A stretch of 64,000 nt of DNA, taken from assembly GCF_017948305.1 (NCBI RefSeq), contig NZ_CP072842.1:1866501-1930500 (forward strand). The letters are read 5' to 3'. The stretch is from Faecalibacter bovis. GTDB taxonomy: Bacteria > Bacteroidota > Bacteroidia > Flavobacteriales > Weeksellaceae. The position numbers and the translations under genes are program-made. Below the pieces are notes generated by a model. It worked only from the letters and a program-made list of their open reading frames with translations, was not told where the DNA came from and made no database searches. Every line of letters begins with the position of its first letter. The first letter of the stretch is position 1. Below are positions 17,822 through 26,718 of this stretch, one piece after another.

Positions 17822-18904
17822 ATGCAAATTGTGGTTGCAAAGGATGGAAAAGTTATTTATGATAAGGTTTTTGGAACGCAAGACATCAAAAATAAAAATA
17901 AACTGGATTGGGATCATTTATACGATGTCGCTTCAGTTACAAAAATTACCGCTTCAATTCCTTTAATTATGAAGGAATTTGAGGTTGGTAAAATGAACTT
18001 CGATCAATCGTTGGGTGAATTAGATCCAGATCTAAAAAACACCAATAAAAACAATCTTAAAGTAAAAGAAGTACTAGCTCATCAATCAGGTTTAGCACCA
18101 TGGATTGGCTTTTACAAAGAAACAGTTAATGTAAAAAATGCTCGTTTATATTTGGATTTCTATTCCAGAAAACAAAACGAAGAACATAGCATAAAAGTAA
18201 CTGACAATATTTACATACTTTCTTCCATTAAAGATTCTATTTTCGAAGATATTGCCAAATCTCCTTTAGGTAAAAAAACGTATGAATATTCTGATTTAGG
18301 ATATTATATTTTTCAAAAGAAAATAGAAAAAGATTATCAGAAAAATTACAACAATATTTTACAAGAAAAATTCTATCGCCCTTTGGGAATGTATCGCACA
18401 ACTTATAATCCAAAAGAAGTTTTTGATCTAGAATTTATTGTTCCAACTGCATACGATAAAACGTACAGAAATCAATTAGTGCATGGATTTGTTCACGATC
18501 AAGGTGCGGCTATGATGGGTGGAATTGCAGGTCATGCCGGATTATTTTCTAATGCGATGGACATGGCAAAAATGATGCAAATGTATCTGAACCGTGGTTC
18601 GTATGGTGGCGTACAATTTATAAAACCAGAAATAGTAGATCAATTTACAAGTAAACAATATCCAAATTCTAATCGTGGTGCTGGTTTCGACAAAACCTTG
18701 GTTAAAACAATAAAAGGTGCATCTGCAGATGCGTATGGACATTTTGGTTTCACAGGAACAATGGTTTGGGTCGATCCTAAATATAATTTAGTTTATGTTT
18801 TTTTAAGTAATCGTGTCAATGTTAGCGAGGAAAATAACTTACTTTCTTCAAAAAAAGTGAGAGAAAATATTCTTCAAGCGATTTATGATTCAATTTTACC
18901 TTAA
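17822..18904 (+). CDS. Serine hydrolase (beta-lactamase/class C PBP fold), 3' part of the split gene
   Basis: 360 aa from the first ATG, but the frame is open back to 17756 and the missing first strand of the domain (DAVNKNYTPG) lies before that ATG, so translation from 17822 would start inside the fold. The class C motifs are SVTK (SxxK, Ser38/Lys41), YSDLGYY (YxN-like, with Asp in place of Asn) and HFGFTGT near the C-terminus (HxG). No signal peptide of its own, which again indicates that it was the C-terminal domain of an exported GH3 protein. Likely acts on cell-wall peptides or esters in the periplasm if produced as a fusion; as a separate product it would lack an export signal. Confidence 0.8.
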   Translation: MQIVVAKDGKVIYDKVFGTQDIKNKNKLDWDHLYDVASVTKITASIPLIMKEFEVGKMNFDQSLGELDPDLKNTNKNNLKVKEVLAHQSGLAPWIGFYKETVNVKNARLYLDFYSRKQNEEHSIKVTDNIYILSSIKDSIFEDIAKSPLGKKTYEYSDLGYYIFQKKIEKDYQKNYNNILQEKFYRPLGMYRTTYNPKEVFDLEFIVPTAYDKTYRNQLVHGFVHDQGAAMMGGIAGHAGLFSNAMDMAKMMQMYLNRGSYGGVQFIKPEIVDQFTSKQYPNSNRGAGFDKTLVKTIKGASADAYGHFGFTGTMVWVDPKYNLVYVFLSNRVNVSEENNLLSSKKVRENILQAIYDSILP

Positions 18905-18913
18905 ATTTGGGAT

Positions 18914-20056
18914 ATGAAATCGACTATGAAAATCGGAATTGTTTGTTATCCAACCTATGGTGGTTCTGGAATCGTCGCAACAGAATTAGGTATGGATTTA
19001 GCTGAAAAAGGGCATGAAGTTCACTTTTTTAGTACCAATGTTCCCGCTAGATTAAATATTAAGTTACCTAATATATACTTTCATCGTATCCATGTAGAAA
19101 CATATCCGTTGTTCCAATATCAACCGTATGATTTGGCTTTAAGTACAATTTTGTATGAAAAAGTTTTACAATACAAATTAGATTTGGTACATGTTCATTA
19201 TGCTATTCCACATGCTTATGCAGCATATTTTACCAAACAAATGTTAGCTCGTAAAGGTTATCATTTACCTATTGTGACTACTTTACATGGTACTGATATT
19301 ACCTTAGTTGGAAAACATCCTGTTTATAAAACTGCTGTTGAATTTTCTATTAACGAATCGGATGTTGTTACATCAGTTTCTGAAAGTTTAAAACAAGATA
19401 CGCTTAAAGCGTTCGAGATTACGAATGATATTCAAGTAGTACATAATTTTATTGATAATGATCAATATTTGCCTGAAAAATGTATTTGTTGTCGCAATAA
19501 TTTTGCTGAACCTACTGAAAAAGTTATTCTTCACACATCAAATCTTCGAAAAGTAAAACGAATTCAAGATGTTATTTCGACATTTAATATCATTCAGAAA
19601 ACGATTCCATCTAAATTAATTATTGCAGGCGAGGGGCCAGAATGGGAATTAGCTGATCAATTAATTAATGAATACGGAATACAAGATAAAGTGAAAAGCC
19701 TTGGTATGGTAAGCGATTTGCAAGATGTATTAAAAGCTGCAGATTTATTTATACTTCCTTCGGAACAAGAAAGTTTCGGCTTGGCTGCTTTAGAGGCAAT
19801 GGCGGCTAATGTTCCTGTTATATCTTCTAACGCTGGTGGTTTACCAGAAGTTAATATTGATGGTGTTACGGGGTTTGTTTGTCCAGTTGGTGATGTAGAA
19901 ATGATGGCTGAAAAAGCAATTCATATTCTAGAAAATGATCAAAGATTGCTTCAGTTTAGTACAAATGCTAAAGAACAAGCAATTCGTTTTGATAAGAAGA
20001 ATATCTTACCTCAATACGAAGATTTATATCGTAAGACTTTAAATTTAAATAAATAA
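18914..20056 (+). CDS. bshA: N-acetyl-alpha-D-glucosaminyl L-malate synthase
   Basis: GT4 glycosyltransferase that joins UDP-GlcNAc and L-malate in the first step of bacillithiol synthesis. 380 aa. The opening KIGIVCYPTYGGSGIVATELG is diagnostic for BshA. The C-terminal nucleotide-sugar site reads LHTSNLRKVKRI, IAGEGPEWE and FILPSEQESFGLAALEAMA. The start may be the ATG at 18914 or the one at 18926 (MKIGIV), which matches homologues better. A TAAATTTG box at 18902-18909 overlaps the upstream stop codon and would give an extremely short leader. bshB and bshC are not in the window. Bacillithiol is the low-molecular-weight thiol of many Bacteroidota and Firmicutes. Confidence 0.94.
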   Translation: MKSTMKIGIVCYPTYGGSGIVATELGMDLAEKGHEVHFFSTNVPARLNIKLPNIYFHRIHVETYPLFQYQPYDLALSTILYEKVLQYKLDLVHVHYAIPHAYAAYFTKQMLARKGYHLPIVTTLHGTDITLVGKHPVYKTAVEFSINESDVVTSVSESLKQDTLKAFEITNDIQVVHNFIDNDQYLPEKCICCRNNFAEPTEKVILHTSNLRKVKRIQDVISTFNIIQKTIPSKLIIAGEGPEWELADQLINEYGIQDKVKSLGMVSDLQDVLKAADLFILPSEQESFGLAALEAMAANVPVISSNAGGLPEVNIDGVTGFVCPVGDVEMMAEKAIHILENDQRLLQFSTNAKEQAIRFDKKNILPQYEDLYRKTLNLNK

Positions 20057-20057
20057 T

Positions 20058-20087
20058 AAAATTCGGGCAGTTGTCCGAATTTTTTAT
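20058..20087 (+). terminator. Terminator of bshA
   Basis: Stem AAAATTCGG with its complement around an 8-nt loop, followed by a T-run. Confidence 0.8.
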
Positions 20088-20149
20088 TTTTAATAATTAA
20101 ATATTGTAGCGGATTCTAATGCTTTAAAATGTTTTTAGTTAATATGACT

Positions 20150-20157
20150 TATCTTTG
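20150..20157 (+). promoter_or_regulatory. Candidate sigma-A -7 box upstream of lon
   Basis: TATCTTTG matches TAnnTTTG, but lies 215 bp before the lon ATG, so it would give a long leader. No -33 TTTG at the right distance. Confidence 0.4.
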
Positions 20158-20197
20158 TGATTCGTCAATAAAACGCCAAAACTGACAGCTAAAAGCA

Positions 20198-20214
20198 TTG
20201 GCATAAGAATTGAC
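20198..20214 (+). promoter_or_regulatory. Sigma-54-like -24/-12 element upstream of lon
   Basis: TTGGCA, six bases, then TTGAC: spacing is exactly that of the sigma-54 consensus TTGGCAC-N5-TTGC, with GA instead of GC at -12. An upstream CTGACAG lies 12 bp before it. Confidence 0.35.
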
Positions 20215-20346
20215 TTTAATATAATTGACTAATATTTATAGTTGTTTTAGATACTGTAACTATTGAATTTTAGTTGATAATTAGTGTTGTTAGTGTGTTT
20301 AATTTAGATAAATATGCTGACAAAATTGTTTAGAATTATAAATAAT

Positions 20347-20359
20347 TGACAGTTTGTCA
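20347..20359 (+). repeat. Inverted repeat TGACA-GTT-TGTCA before lon
   Basis: A perfect 5-bp inverted repeat with a 3-bp spacer, 12 bp before the lon ATG. A second partial copy, TGACAAAATTGT, begins at 20315 and a CTGACAG at 20182. Could be an operator or an RNA hairpin. It includes the TTG at 20354 that would otherwise extend the lon frame. Confidence 0.4.
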
Positions 20360-20371
20360 TTAAATAATAGA

Positions 20372-22789
20372 ATGGAAGACGAAATTGAATTAATTCCCTT
20401 AATGAGTAAAGAAGAAGAAGTAAAATTGCAAAAGCAAGATTTACCATCTTCATTACCTGTCTTATCTTTAAGAAATACAGTTCTTTTCCCAGGGGTAGTT
20501 GCTCCAATTACAGCAGGGAGAGATAAATCTATAAAATTATTAACAGAAGCATATAAAGGTGATCGTTTAATTGGAGTTTTATCTCAGAAGGATATTGCGA
20601 TTGAAGATCCTAAACCAGAAGATTTATTCCAATTCGGTACAGTTGCTCGTATCATGCGTTTAATCAAATTACCTGACGGAAATATTACAGTTATTTTACA
20701 AGGGATTAGACGATTTAAAATCGAGCAATTTATTGAAGAAACACCTTATTATCGCGCGGATGTTGAAATTTTGACTGAAAAAGTTCCGACAGCTCGTAAT
20801 AAAGAATATCCGATTATCATTGAATCTATTCGCGATTTAGCTTATCAAATCGTGGAAGAAAATCCTATGTTACCTTCGGAAGCTGCAAATGCGATTCGTA
20901 GTATAGAAAGTAAAACTTTCTTAATCAATTTTGTAGCGTCTAATTTAACGTTAACTACAGATGAAAAGCAATTACTTTTAGAGATTTCAGATATTAAACT
21001 GAGAGCTTTAGAGGTTATGCGATATATGAATATCGAGCTTCAGAAATTAGAGTTGAAAAATTCAATTCAAAATAAAGTTCGTAAAGAATTAGACCAACAA
21101 CAAAAAGAATATTTTTTACATCAGCAAATTAAATCTATTCAAGAAGAATTAGGTGGAAATACAACTGAAGAGGAAATAAATGAAATGCGTAAGAAAGCGC
21201 AATCTAAGCGTTGGTCTGAAGATACTGCCAATCATTTTGATAAAGAAATTGGACGTTTATCTCGTTTAAATCCTCAAATGCCAGAACATAATATTCAGCG
21301 TAATTACCTTGAATTTATGTTGGAATTGCCTTGGAATGAATATACAAAAGATGTTTTTGATTTAAAGAATGCACAAAAAACATTAGATGAAGACCATTAT
21401 GGTTTAGAAGATGTTAAAGAGCGCATCATCGAACATTTGGCTGTACTGAAATTAAAAGGTGATATGCGTTCGCCAATTTTATGTCTATATGGACCTCCAG
21501 GTGTTGGTAAAACATCTTTAGGAAAATCGATTGCTAAAGCAATTGGGCGTAAATATGTTCGTATGTCTTTGGGTGGTTTACACGATGAATCGGAAATTCG
21601 TGGTCATCGTAAAACGTACATTGGTGCAATGCCAGGTCGAATTTTACAATCTATTAAGAAAGCTGAATCATCAAATCCTGTTTTTGTTTTAGATGAAATT
21701 GATAAGATGACAGCAAGTAATCACGGGGATCCTTCTTCTGCAATGTTAGAAGTTTTAGATCCTGAGCAAAATAATGCTTTCCGTGATAATTTCTTAGAAT
21801 TAGATTACGATTTATCTAAAGTTTTCTTTGTTGCGACTGCAAATAATATTGGTAATATTCCTGGTCCATTACGCGATCGTATGGAAATGATTAATATTTC
21901 TGGTTACACAATTGAAGAAAAGACGGAAATTGTAAAACGTCATTTATTACCAAAGCAATTAAAAGAACATGGTATTGACGAAAAAGCAATTTCGTTAGGT
22001 AAAAAAGAAATTGAGTTCTTAATTACAGGTTATACACGTGAATCTGGAGTACGTAATTTGAATCAGAAAGTTGCAAAATTAGTGCGTAACGCGGCTAAGA
22101 ATATTGCAATGGAAGAGGAGTATAATAAGAAATTTTCTGTAGCTGATATTGAAAAGATTTTAGGTCCTTCTATCACTCCTGAACGTTATGAAAATAATGA
22201 AGTTTCTGGTGTTGTCGTTGGATTAGCTTGGACTTCTGTTGGTGGTGATATTTTATTTATCGAATCTTTATTATCTAAAGGAAAAGGTGGTTTATCAATC
22301 ACAGGTAATTTAGGTAATGTAATGAAGGAATCTGCAACAATTGCATTAGAATATATCAAAGCCCACGCAGATGAATATGGTCTTGAAACTGATGTTTTTG
22401 AGAATTATAAAGTTCATATTCACGTGCCAGAAGGAGCAACTCCAAAAGATGGTCCGTCTGCTGGTATTACGATGTTAACCTCTTTAATGTCTTCGTTTAC
22501 ACAACGTAAAGTAAAAGCGAAATTAGCAATGACAGGAGAAATTACTTTACGTGGTAAAGTGTTACCTGTTGGTGGAATTAAAGAAAAAATCTTAGCAGCT
22601 AAACGTGCGGATATTAAAGAAATTATTCTTTGTGAAGATAATCGTAAAGATGTAGAAGATATTAAACCAGAATATGTAAAAGGTTTAACTTTCCACTACG
22701 TGAAGGAAATGAAAGAAGTTCTTGATATTGCTTTAACAAATCAAAAGGTAAAAGGAGCAAAGAAATTTGAAATAGAAAAGAAAAAATAA
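20372..22789 (+). CDS. lon: ATP-dependent Lon protease
   Basis: Cytosolic AAA+ serine protease that degrades misfolded and short-lived proteins. 805 aa from the ATG at 20372; the frame extends to a TTG at 20354, but that codon sits inside an inverted repeat. The order is Lon N-terminal substrate domain (about 30-230, with LPVLSLRNTVLFPG), coiled-coil linker (QQKEYFLHQQIKSIQEELG), AAA+ module with Walker A GPPGVGKTS, Walker B VFVLDEIDKM and arginine finger region, then the P domain with catalytic Ser in PKDGPSAGI and Lys in a later GGIKEKILAAKR segment. The 285-bp upstream region holds several candidate control sites. It ends at a bidirectional terminator shared with pncB. Confidence 0.97.
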   Translation: MEDEIELIPLMSKEEEVKLQKQDLPSSLPVLSLRNTVLFPGVVAPITAGRDKSIKLLTEAYKGDRLIGVLSQKDIAIEDPKPEDLFQFGTVARIMRLIKLPDGNITVILQGIRRFKIEQFIEETPYYRADVEILTEKVPTARNKEYPIIIESIRDLAYQIVEENPMLPSEAANAIRSIESKTFLINFVASNLTLTTDEKQLLLEISDIKLRALEVMRYMNIELQKLELKNSIQNKVRKELDQQQKEYFLHQQIKSIQEELGGNTTEEEINEMRKKAQSKRWSEDTANHFDKEIGRLSRLNPQMPEHNIQRNYLEFMLELPWNEYTKDVFDLKNAQKTLDEDHYGLEDVKERIIEHLAVLKLKGDMRSPILCLYGPPGVGKTSLGKSIAKAIGRKYVRMSLGGLHDESEIRGHRKTYIGAMPGRILQSIKKAESSNPVFVLDEIDKMTASNHGDPSSAMLEVLDPEQNNAFRDNFLELDYDLSKVFFVATANNIGNIPGPLRDRMEMINISGYTIEEKTEIVKRHLLPKQLKEHGIDEKAISLGKKEIEFLITGYTRESGVRNLNQKVAKLVRNAAKNIAMEEEYNKKFSVADIEKILGPSITPERYENNEVSGVVVGLAWTSVGGDILFIESLLSKGKGGLSITGNLGNVMKESATIALEYIKAHADEYGLETDVFENYKVHIHVPEGATPKDGPSAGITMLTSLMSSFTQRKVKAKLAMTGEITLRGKVLPVGGIKEKILAAKRADIKEIILCEDNRKDVEDIKPEYVKGLTFHYVKEMKEVLDIALTNQKVKGAKKFEIEKKK

Positions 22790-22801
22790 TCTTCAATAAA
22801 T

Positions 22802-22838
22802 AAAAAATCCACTTCATTTTTGAAGTGGATTTTTTTTA
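22802..22838. terminator. Bidirectional terminator between lon and pncB
   Basis: A 15-bp stem AAAAAATCCACTTCA with its complement and a TTTT loop, T-rich on both strands. It overlaps the last bases of pncB. Confidence 0.9.
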
Positions 22839-24038
22839 TTTTAAAACTTCGTCGTTGGCTTTTATTTCGCCTAACTGAAGTATATCTTTCGCTAATTGAA
22901 TATCTCTTTCAGAACCTGTGTGTTTATTTCTTTCGTCTGAAAGTTTCACTACACCAGTCCAAGGAATGTCTATTGAAGAAATTTCAGTCAATTTCATTAC
23001 AATATTCATTGCGCGTAAACCAACATCATTAGTTAAGTTAGTACCAATTCCAAATGATAATCCGATACGACCTTTAAAGGCATTTGCAATCGTTTCTACT
23101 TTTTCTGAATTTAATCCATCAGAGAAAATAATAGTCTTATGTTCTGGGTTAATTCCCATTTTTTGGTAATGTGCAATTACTTTCTCACCAAATTCAATCG
23201 GATCACCTGAATCGTGACGAACTCCATCAAATAATTTAGATAATTTTTTATCGAATTGACGGAAGAAAATATCAGAAGTATAAGTATCTGTCAATGCAAT
23301 TCCTAAATCACCATAGTACACTTTAACCCAACGATCCAAACTCATAGAATTTGCAACTTTATACCCAAAACGAGCTGCATGAAACATAAACCATTCGTGG
23401 GCGTGTGTCCCGATAGGTTTTACGTTATATTTATGAGCGAAATGTACGTTTGACGTTCCAACAAAGCTTTGACCTGAATGATTTGTTAATTCTTTCATTA
23501 CAATATCGTGCACTTCATAAGAATGGCGACGTCTTGTACCAAATTCTGCAACATTAACACCTAGTTTATTGTACAAATCTACTTTATCGCTCGTGTTTTT
23601 AGTAACTTCATCATTAGTCATTCTTTTATCGTCTGATAAAGTGTAAAAAACTTCACTAATTAAAGCTAATAAAGGAACTTCCCACAAAATAGTTCTGTAC
23701 CAATTCCCTTCAACTTCTACAGAAACATTAATTCCATCTTGCGAAATTTTAACTTCCGAAGGATCGTAACGATAACCTTGTAAAAAATCTAAATAAGCAG
23801 GACTTAAATAGGGACAATTTTCAGTTAAAAATTTCTTTTCATCTTTAGTCAACGCCAAATTGGCCATTGCATTTACTTGATTTTGTAATTCTTCTGCAAA
23901 ACCTTCAGGAAATTCATGTTTGCCGCGATTAATAAACTTATAACGTGCAATTACATCAGGATATAATTTCGTTACCGCATATTGCATCGTGAATTTATAA
24001 AAATCGTTATCGAGTATGGAATTAAAGATATTTTTCAT
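22836..24038 (-). CDS. pncB: Nicotinate phosphoribosyltransferase
   Basis: NAD salvage enzyme forming nicotinate mononucleotide from nicotinate and PRPP. 400 aa, the usual length for the PncB type. Landmarks are DNDFYKFTMQYAV at the N-terminus (substrate site), EFGTRRRHSYEVHD, VGTSNVHFAHKY, PIGTHAHEWFM (the His phosphorylated during ATP hydrolysis in this family), GVRHDSGDPIEFGEKV and FGIGTNLTNDVG (PRPP site). It is a single gene convergent with lon. Cytosolic. Confidence 0.96.
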   Translation of the reverse strand: MKNIFNSILDNDFYKFTMQYAVTKLYPDVIARYKFINRGKHEFPEGFAEELQNQVNAMANLALTKDEKKFLTENCPYLSPAYLDFLQGYRYDPSEVKISQDGINVSVEVEGNWYRTILWEVPLLALISEVFYTLSDDKRMTNDEVTKNTSDKVDLYNKLGVNVAEFGTRRRHSYEVHDIVMKELTNHSGQSFVGTSNVHFAHKYNVKPIGTHAHEWFMFHAARFGYKVANSMSLDRWVKVYYGDLGIALTDTYTSDIFFRQFDKKLSKLFDGVRHDSGDPIEFGEKVIAHYQKMGINPEHKTIIFSDGLNSEKVETIANAFKGRIGLSFGIGTNLTNDVGLRAMNIVMKLTEISSIDIPWTGVVKLSDERNKHTGSERDIQLAKDILQLGEIKANDEVLK

Positions 24039-24075
24039 TTTTTGGTCGTTTTTCGTTCTAAATATAAATTAAATA

Positions 24076-24103
24076 AAAAACCATCACATAAATGATGGTT
24101 TTT
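24076..24103 (-). terminator. Terminator of the FKBP-like lipoprotein gene
   Basis: Stem AAAACCATCA with its complement, 6-nt loop, T-rich on both strands; 26 bp past the minus-strand stop. Confidence 0.75.
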
Positions 24104-24128
24104 AGTTTATTATATAAATTTTAACTTA

Positions 24129-24860
24129 TTATCTCGGAGTTACTTTGTGTAATTCGAAATTGAAGATAAAAGATGTATTTCTGTAAGCATGATTTTCAGT
24201 AATAGCTGTTCCTGTGTACATTCTGTTACGTGCGTAAGCTAACTGAGATGGTAAAATTATGATCCCTTGGAAGTTGTATAAATCACGTCCATTAGTACCA
24301 GTAGATTTAAATTTCTTTAAAGCTTCAGTAAAGTTTTTCAACTCAATATGTTCTCTTTTAACACCGTTTGCAATCATATCAGGACTGATAAATGCTTTGT
24401 AAAAAGAAGGGTCAGTTTGTGCTGATCCGTCGCCAGAATCGATACTACTTGTGTAAGTACTTACGTACCCATATTTTTTTGCATAAGTATCCAAATCATT
24501 TGTAGCTTCAAAAACTTTAGCTTGATAAGAAATTAAAATTTTAGAAGAATCAGCTTCTATAACTTGATCTCCGTTTGCTTCAACTCCTGGGCGCATGGCG
24601 TAGTAATATCCTGCAGGATCTTTTACAGTAAGTTCGCTTAATTTAATGTTAGCATCATCTTCATTTCCTGCGATTGTATCAAATTTTAATACTTTACCAT
24701 TAATTGGGCTAAAGTAGTGGTCATTCAAATATTCTTCGATAGCTTCGTCGTCCAAAGCTTTTCTTTGCTCAACACTTAATTCATTATTGTTATCATCGTC
24801 ACTGCTACAGCTAAATAGAGTAGTTGCAGCTAATAAAGTAACAAAGAATTTCTTTATCAT
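24129..24860 (-). CDS. FKBP-type peptidyl-prolyl isomerase-like lipoprotein
   Basis: 243 aa lipoprotein (lipobox LFSC, Cys18, followed by SSDDDNNN, a typical flavobacterial acidic spacer). The C-terminal half resembles an FKBP domain: ILISYQAKVFE near residue 140, then LYNFQGIIILPSQLAYARN and SFIFNFELHKVTPR, the last strand of the fold. Some canonical active-site aromatics are not evident, so isomerase activity is uncertain. It is related in build to GldI-type PPIase lipoproteins of gliding flavobacteria, but I do not claim it is GldI. Outer-membrane or periplasmic folding role is inferred. Confidence 0.75.
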   Translation of the reverse strand: MIKKFFVTLLAATTLFSCSSDDDNNNELSVEQRKALDDEAIEEYLNDHYFSPINGKVLKFDTIAGNEDDANIKLSELTVKDPAGYYYAMRPGVEANGDQVIEADSSKILISYQAKVFEATNDLDTYAKKYGYVSTYTSSIDSGDGSAQTDPSFYKAFISPDMIANGVKREHIELKNFTEALKKFKSTGTNGRDLYNFQGIIILPSQLAYARNRMYTGTAITENHAYRNTSFIFNFELHKVTPR

Positions 24861-24927
24861 GATTTTTCGGTTTAAATTGCGAATTTAGAAAAAATATTTA
24901 TCCAATAGTTAAAAATAGTCATAAAGT

Positions 24928-25320
24928 ATGCGAATTGATAAATTTCTTTGGAGTGTAAGGTATTATAAAACTCGAGCATTAGCAACAGATGCGATAAAAA
25001 AAAATCGTGTTAAAATTAATGATCAAGTAGTTAAAGCGTCTAGAGATGTGATTCCTGGTGATCATATTGAAGTTAGAAAAGATCAAATAAATTTATCTTT
25101 TAAAGTAATACAAGTTCCGAAAAGTAGAATTGGTGCCAAATTATTGTCTTTACATATTGTTGATACAACACCGAAAGAAGAATATGAAGTATTAGAATTG
25201 AGAAAATTATCTCAGGATTACTATAGAGAAAAGGGCGAAGGTAGACCTACAAAAAAAGACCGCCGAGATTTAGATGACTATGTATCGGGCGATCAGTTTT
25301 TATTGGAAGATTTAGAGTAA
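24928..25320 (+). CDS. hslR: S4-domain RNA-binding protein, HSP15-like
   Basis: 130 aa. An N-terminal S4 domain (MRIDKFLWSVRYYKTRALATDAI, then NRVKINDQVVKAS and PGDHIEVRK) is followed by a basic/acidic tail with GRPTKKDRRDLDDY. HSP15 in E. coli binds free 50S subunits carrying nascent chains and helps to rescue them. The length and the KKDRR tail match the family. Its stop is separated by a single base from the stop of the convergent shikimate kinase gene, so the two mRNAs probably overlap at their 3' ends. Confidence 0.85.
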   Translation: MRIDKFLWSVRYYKTRALATDAIKKNRVKINDQVVKASRDVIPGDHIEVRKDQINLSFKVIQVPKSRIGAKLLSLHIVDTTPKEEYEVLELRKLSQDYYREKGEGRPTKKDRRDLDDYVSGDQFLLEDLE

Positions 25321-25321
25321 T

Positions 25322-25843
25322 CTAAATCTTTTCTTTTTTTAATATCTCCATGATTTGATTCAATACTTCTGACGAATTTTGATTGGCGATATTCAACGTG
25401 TATTTTGCTTTTTGATAAAAATGATTTCTTTCAAATAAATGCTTCGCAATAAATTCCATTAACTCATCATCTTTTAAATGAGCAATTAGTGGTCGCGTAT
25501 GTTTTTTATTCTCTAATCTTTTTACTAATTGTGGTAATTGTACACGCAAAAATATCGAAATGGAATTGGCGTTTATTACATCTATGTTGTCGTAGTACAC
25601 AGGCGTACCACCACCAAGCGATAAAACAACATTTGTTTTTTGTAAAACTTCTAATAAAGTTTCCTTTTCACGCTTTCTGAAACCAAGTTCTCCAAACTTA
25701 TCAAAAATTTCACTCACAGATAACTCATACTTGTTTTCTATGTAATGATCCAAATCGATAAATTCGTATCCTAAAGTTTTGGCTAAATCTTTCCCAGTTG
25801 TAGATTTTCCACAACCCATATAACCTATTAATGAAATAATCAT
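25322..25843 (-). CDS. aroK: Shikimate kinase
   Basis: Phosphorylates shikimate at the 3-position in aromatic amino acid synthesis. 173 aa. Walker A GYMGCGKSTT (residues 7-16), DLDHYIE (Asp for Mg2+/shikimate), FGELGFRKREKETL (Arg for shikimate) and LSLGGGTPVYYDN (Gly-rich shikimate loop), then a lid with THTRPL-like HTRPLI. Lies 14 bp downstream of a lipoprotein gene on the same strand, probably one transcript. Convergent with hslR with one base between stops. Confidence 0.95.
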   Translation of the reverse strand: MIISLIGYMGCGKSTTGKDLAKTLGYEFIDLDHYIENKYELSVSEIFDKFGELGFRKREKETLLEVLQKTNVVLSLGGGTPVYYDNIDVINANSISIFLRVQLPQLVKRLENKKHTRPLIAHLKDDELMEFIAKHLFERNHFYQKAKYTLNIANQNSSEVLNQIMEILKKEKI

Positions 25844-25857
25844 TTTAAAATTGTTTA

Positions 25858-26463
25858 TTAATCCACTGGTAAATCTTCCGAGTAGAAGATCGTCAATTTA
25901 GCAAACCCGTTATGCGTGTCTATTTGGTAAGAATACGAATTTTTTAAATTACGATTATCCCAACGGTCAATTTCATAAGTAACTTTAAAATCCTCATTAG
26001 TTACAACAGAGTTTGAACGATAAAAACGGGCTTTACGAGCTAATTTATCTATTTCGTTTTTGTATTGATTAAGATATTTAATCGGAAAACTATATTGTAA
26101 TTTATAAACAATTTCTTGTGATATATCTATTGCTGAGATTTTATTTAAGAAAAACACACCTTGTTTTAATTGTTTTATCTTTAAAGAATCTGCCTTTTCA
26201 ATGTTACTTATATATAAATTTTTACCAAAACCAGCTTTAGTAAAACATTTTTCGTGCATGAAATTATTTATTTCATTTTGATCCGCTTTAATCAAACCCT
26301 TTAAATCATCTAAAGTAATAGTAGATTGTAAAGTATCTTTAGTTATAGCTGTACAACGCTCATCAACTTTCTCATGATTTACAGTTTCAGCTTCAGTTTT
26401 TTTATTACATGACTGAAAAAAAATTGTACCTAATAGTAATACAATATATATTTTTTGATGCAT
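25858..26463 (-). CDS. Hypothetical lipoprotein upstream of aroK
   Basis: 201 aa with lipoprotein signal (lipobox FQSC, Cys19). No domain recognised. The middle is helical and charged (LKGLIKADQNEINNFMHEKCF), the C-terminal third looks like beta-strands (FKVTYEIDRWDNRN, YQIDTHNGFAKLTIFYSE). Stop to aroK start is 14 bp, so they are probably co-transcribed, although a functional tie is not implied. A minus-strand TATATTTG at 26529-26536 could be the promoter. Confidence 0.6.
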   Translation of the reverse strand: MHQKIYIVLLLGTIFFQSCNKKTEAETVNHEKVDERCTAITKDTLQSTITLDDLKGLIKADQNEINNFMHEKCFTKAGFGKNLYISNIEKADSLKIKQLKQGVFFLNKISAIDISQEIVYKLQYSFPIKYLNQYKNEIDKLARKARFYRSNSVVTNEDFKVTYEIDRWDNRNLKNSYSYQIDTHNGFAKLTIFYSEDLPVD

Positions 26464-26528
26464 TCTAAAATTTTATTAGTTAATTGATGTTTGGTTTAGG
26501 TACGATTAAATGTAAAATTTTATGACGA

Positions 26529-26536
26529 CAAATATA
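26529..26536 (-). promoter_or_regulatory. Candidate -7 box of the lipoprotein-aroK unit
   Basis: TATATTTG on the minus strand, 65 bp upstream of the ATG at 26463. Confidence 0.35.
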
Positions 26537-26718
26537 ATTTAATTTTGAAGTTGCAAATGGTAATAATAATTTAAAATTTAATAAAAAATCAAGAAGTTTT
26601 ACAGAAGATATTAAAATTATTAATTTTTCTTGTGTGATAAGTTTCTTAATTCGAAATGTTTAAAAATTATTTAACAAAAAAGATTTAAAAAGTTTTGTAT
26701 AATTGATTTTAATCGCCC

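Larger units (their letters stand above)
20088..20371 (+). other. Gene-free region upstream of lon
   Basis: About 285 bp without an ORF, holding the TATCTTTG box, the sigma-54-like element, three TGACA-type motifs and the perfect inverted repeat listed separately. Such a long leader is unusual among the genes here. Confidence 0.6.

Noticed and set aside
20354-22789. lon start at the TTG at 20354
   Set aside because: The codon lies inside the inverted repeat; an ATG 18 bp later matches the family start.
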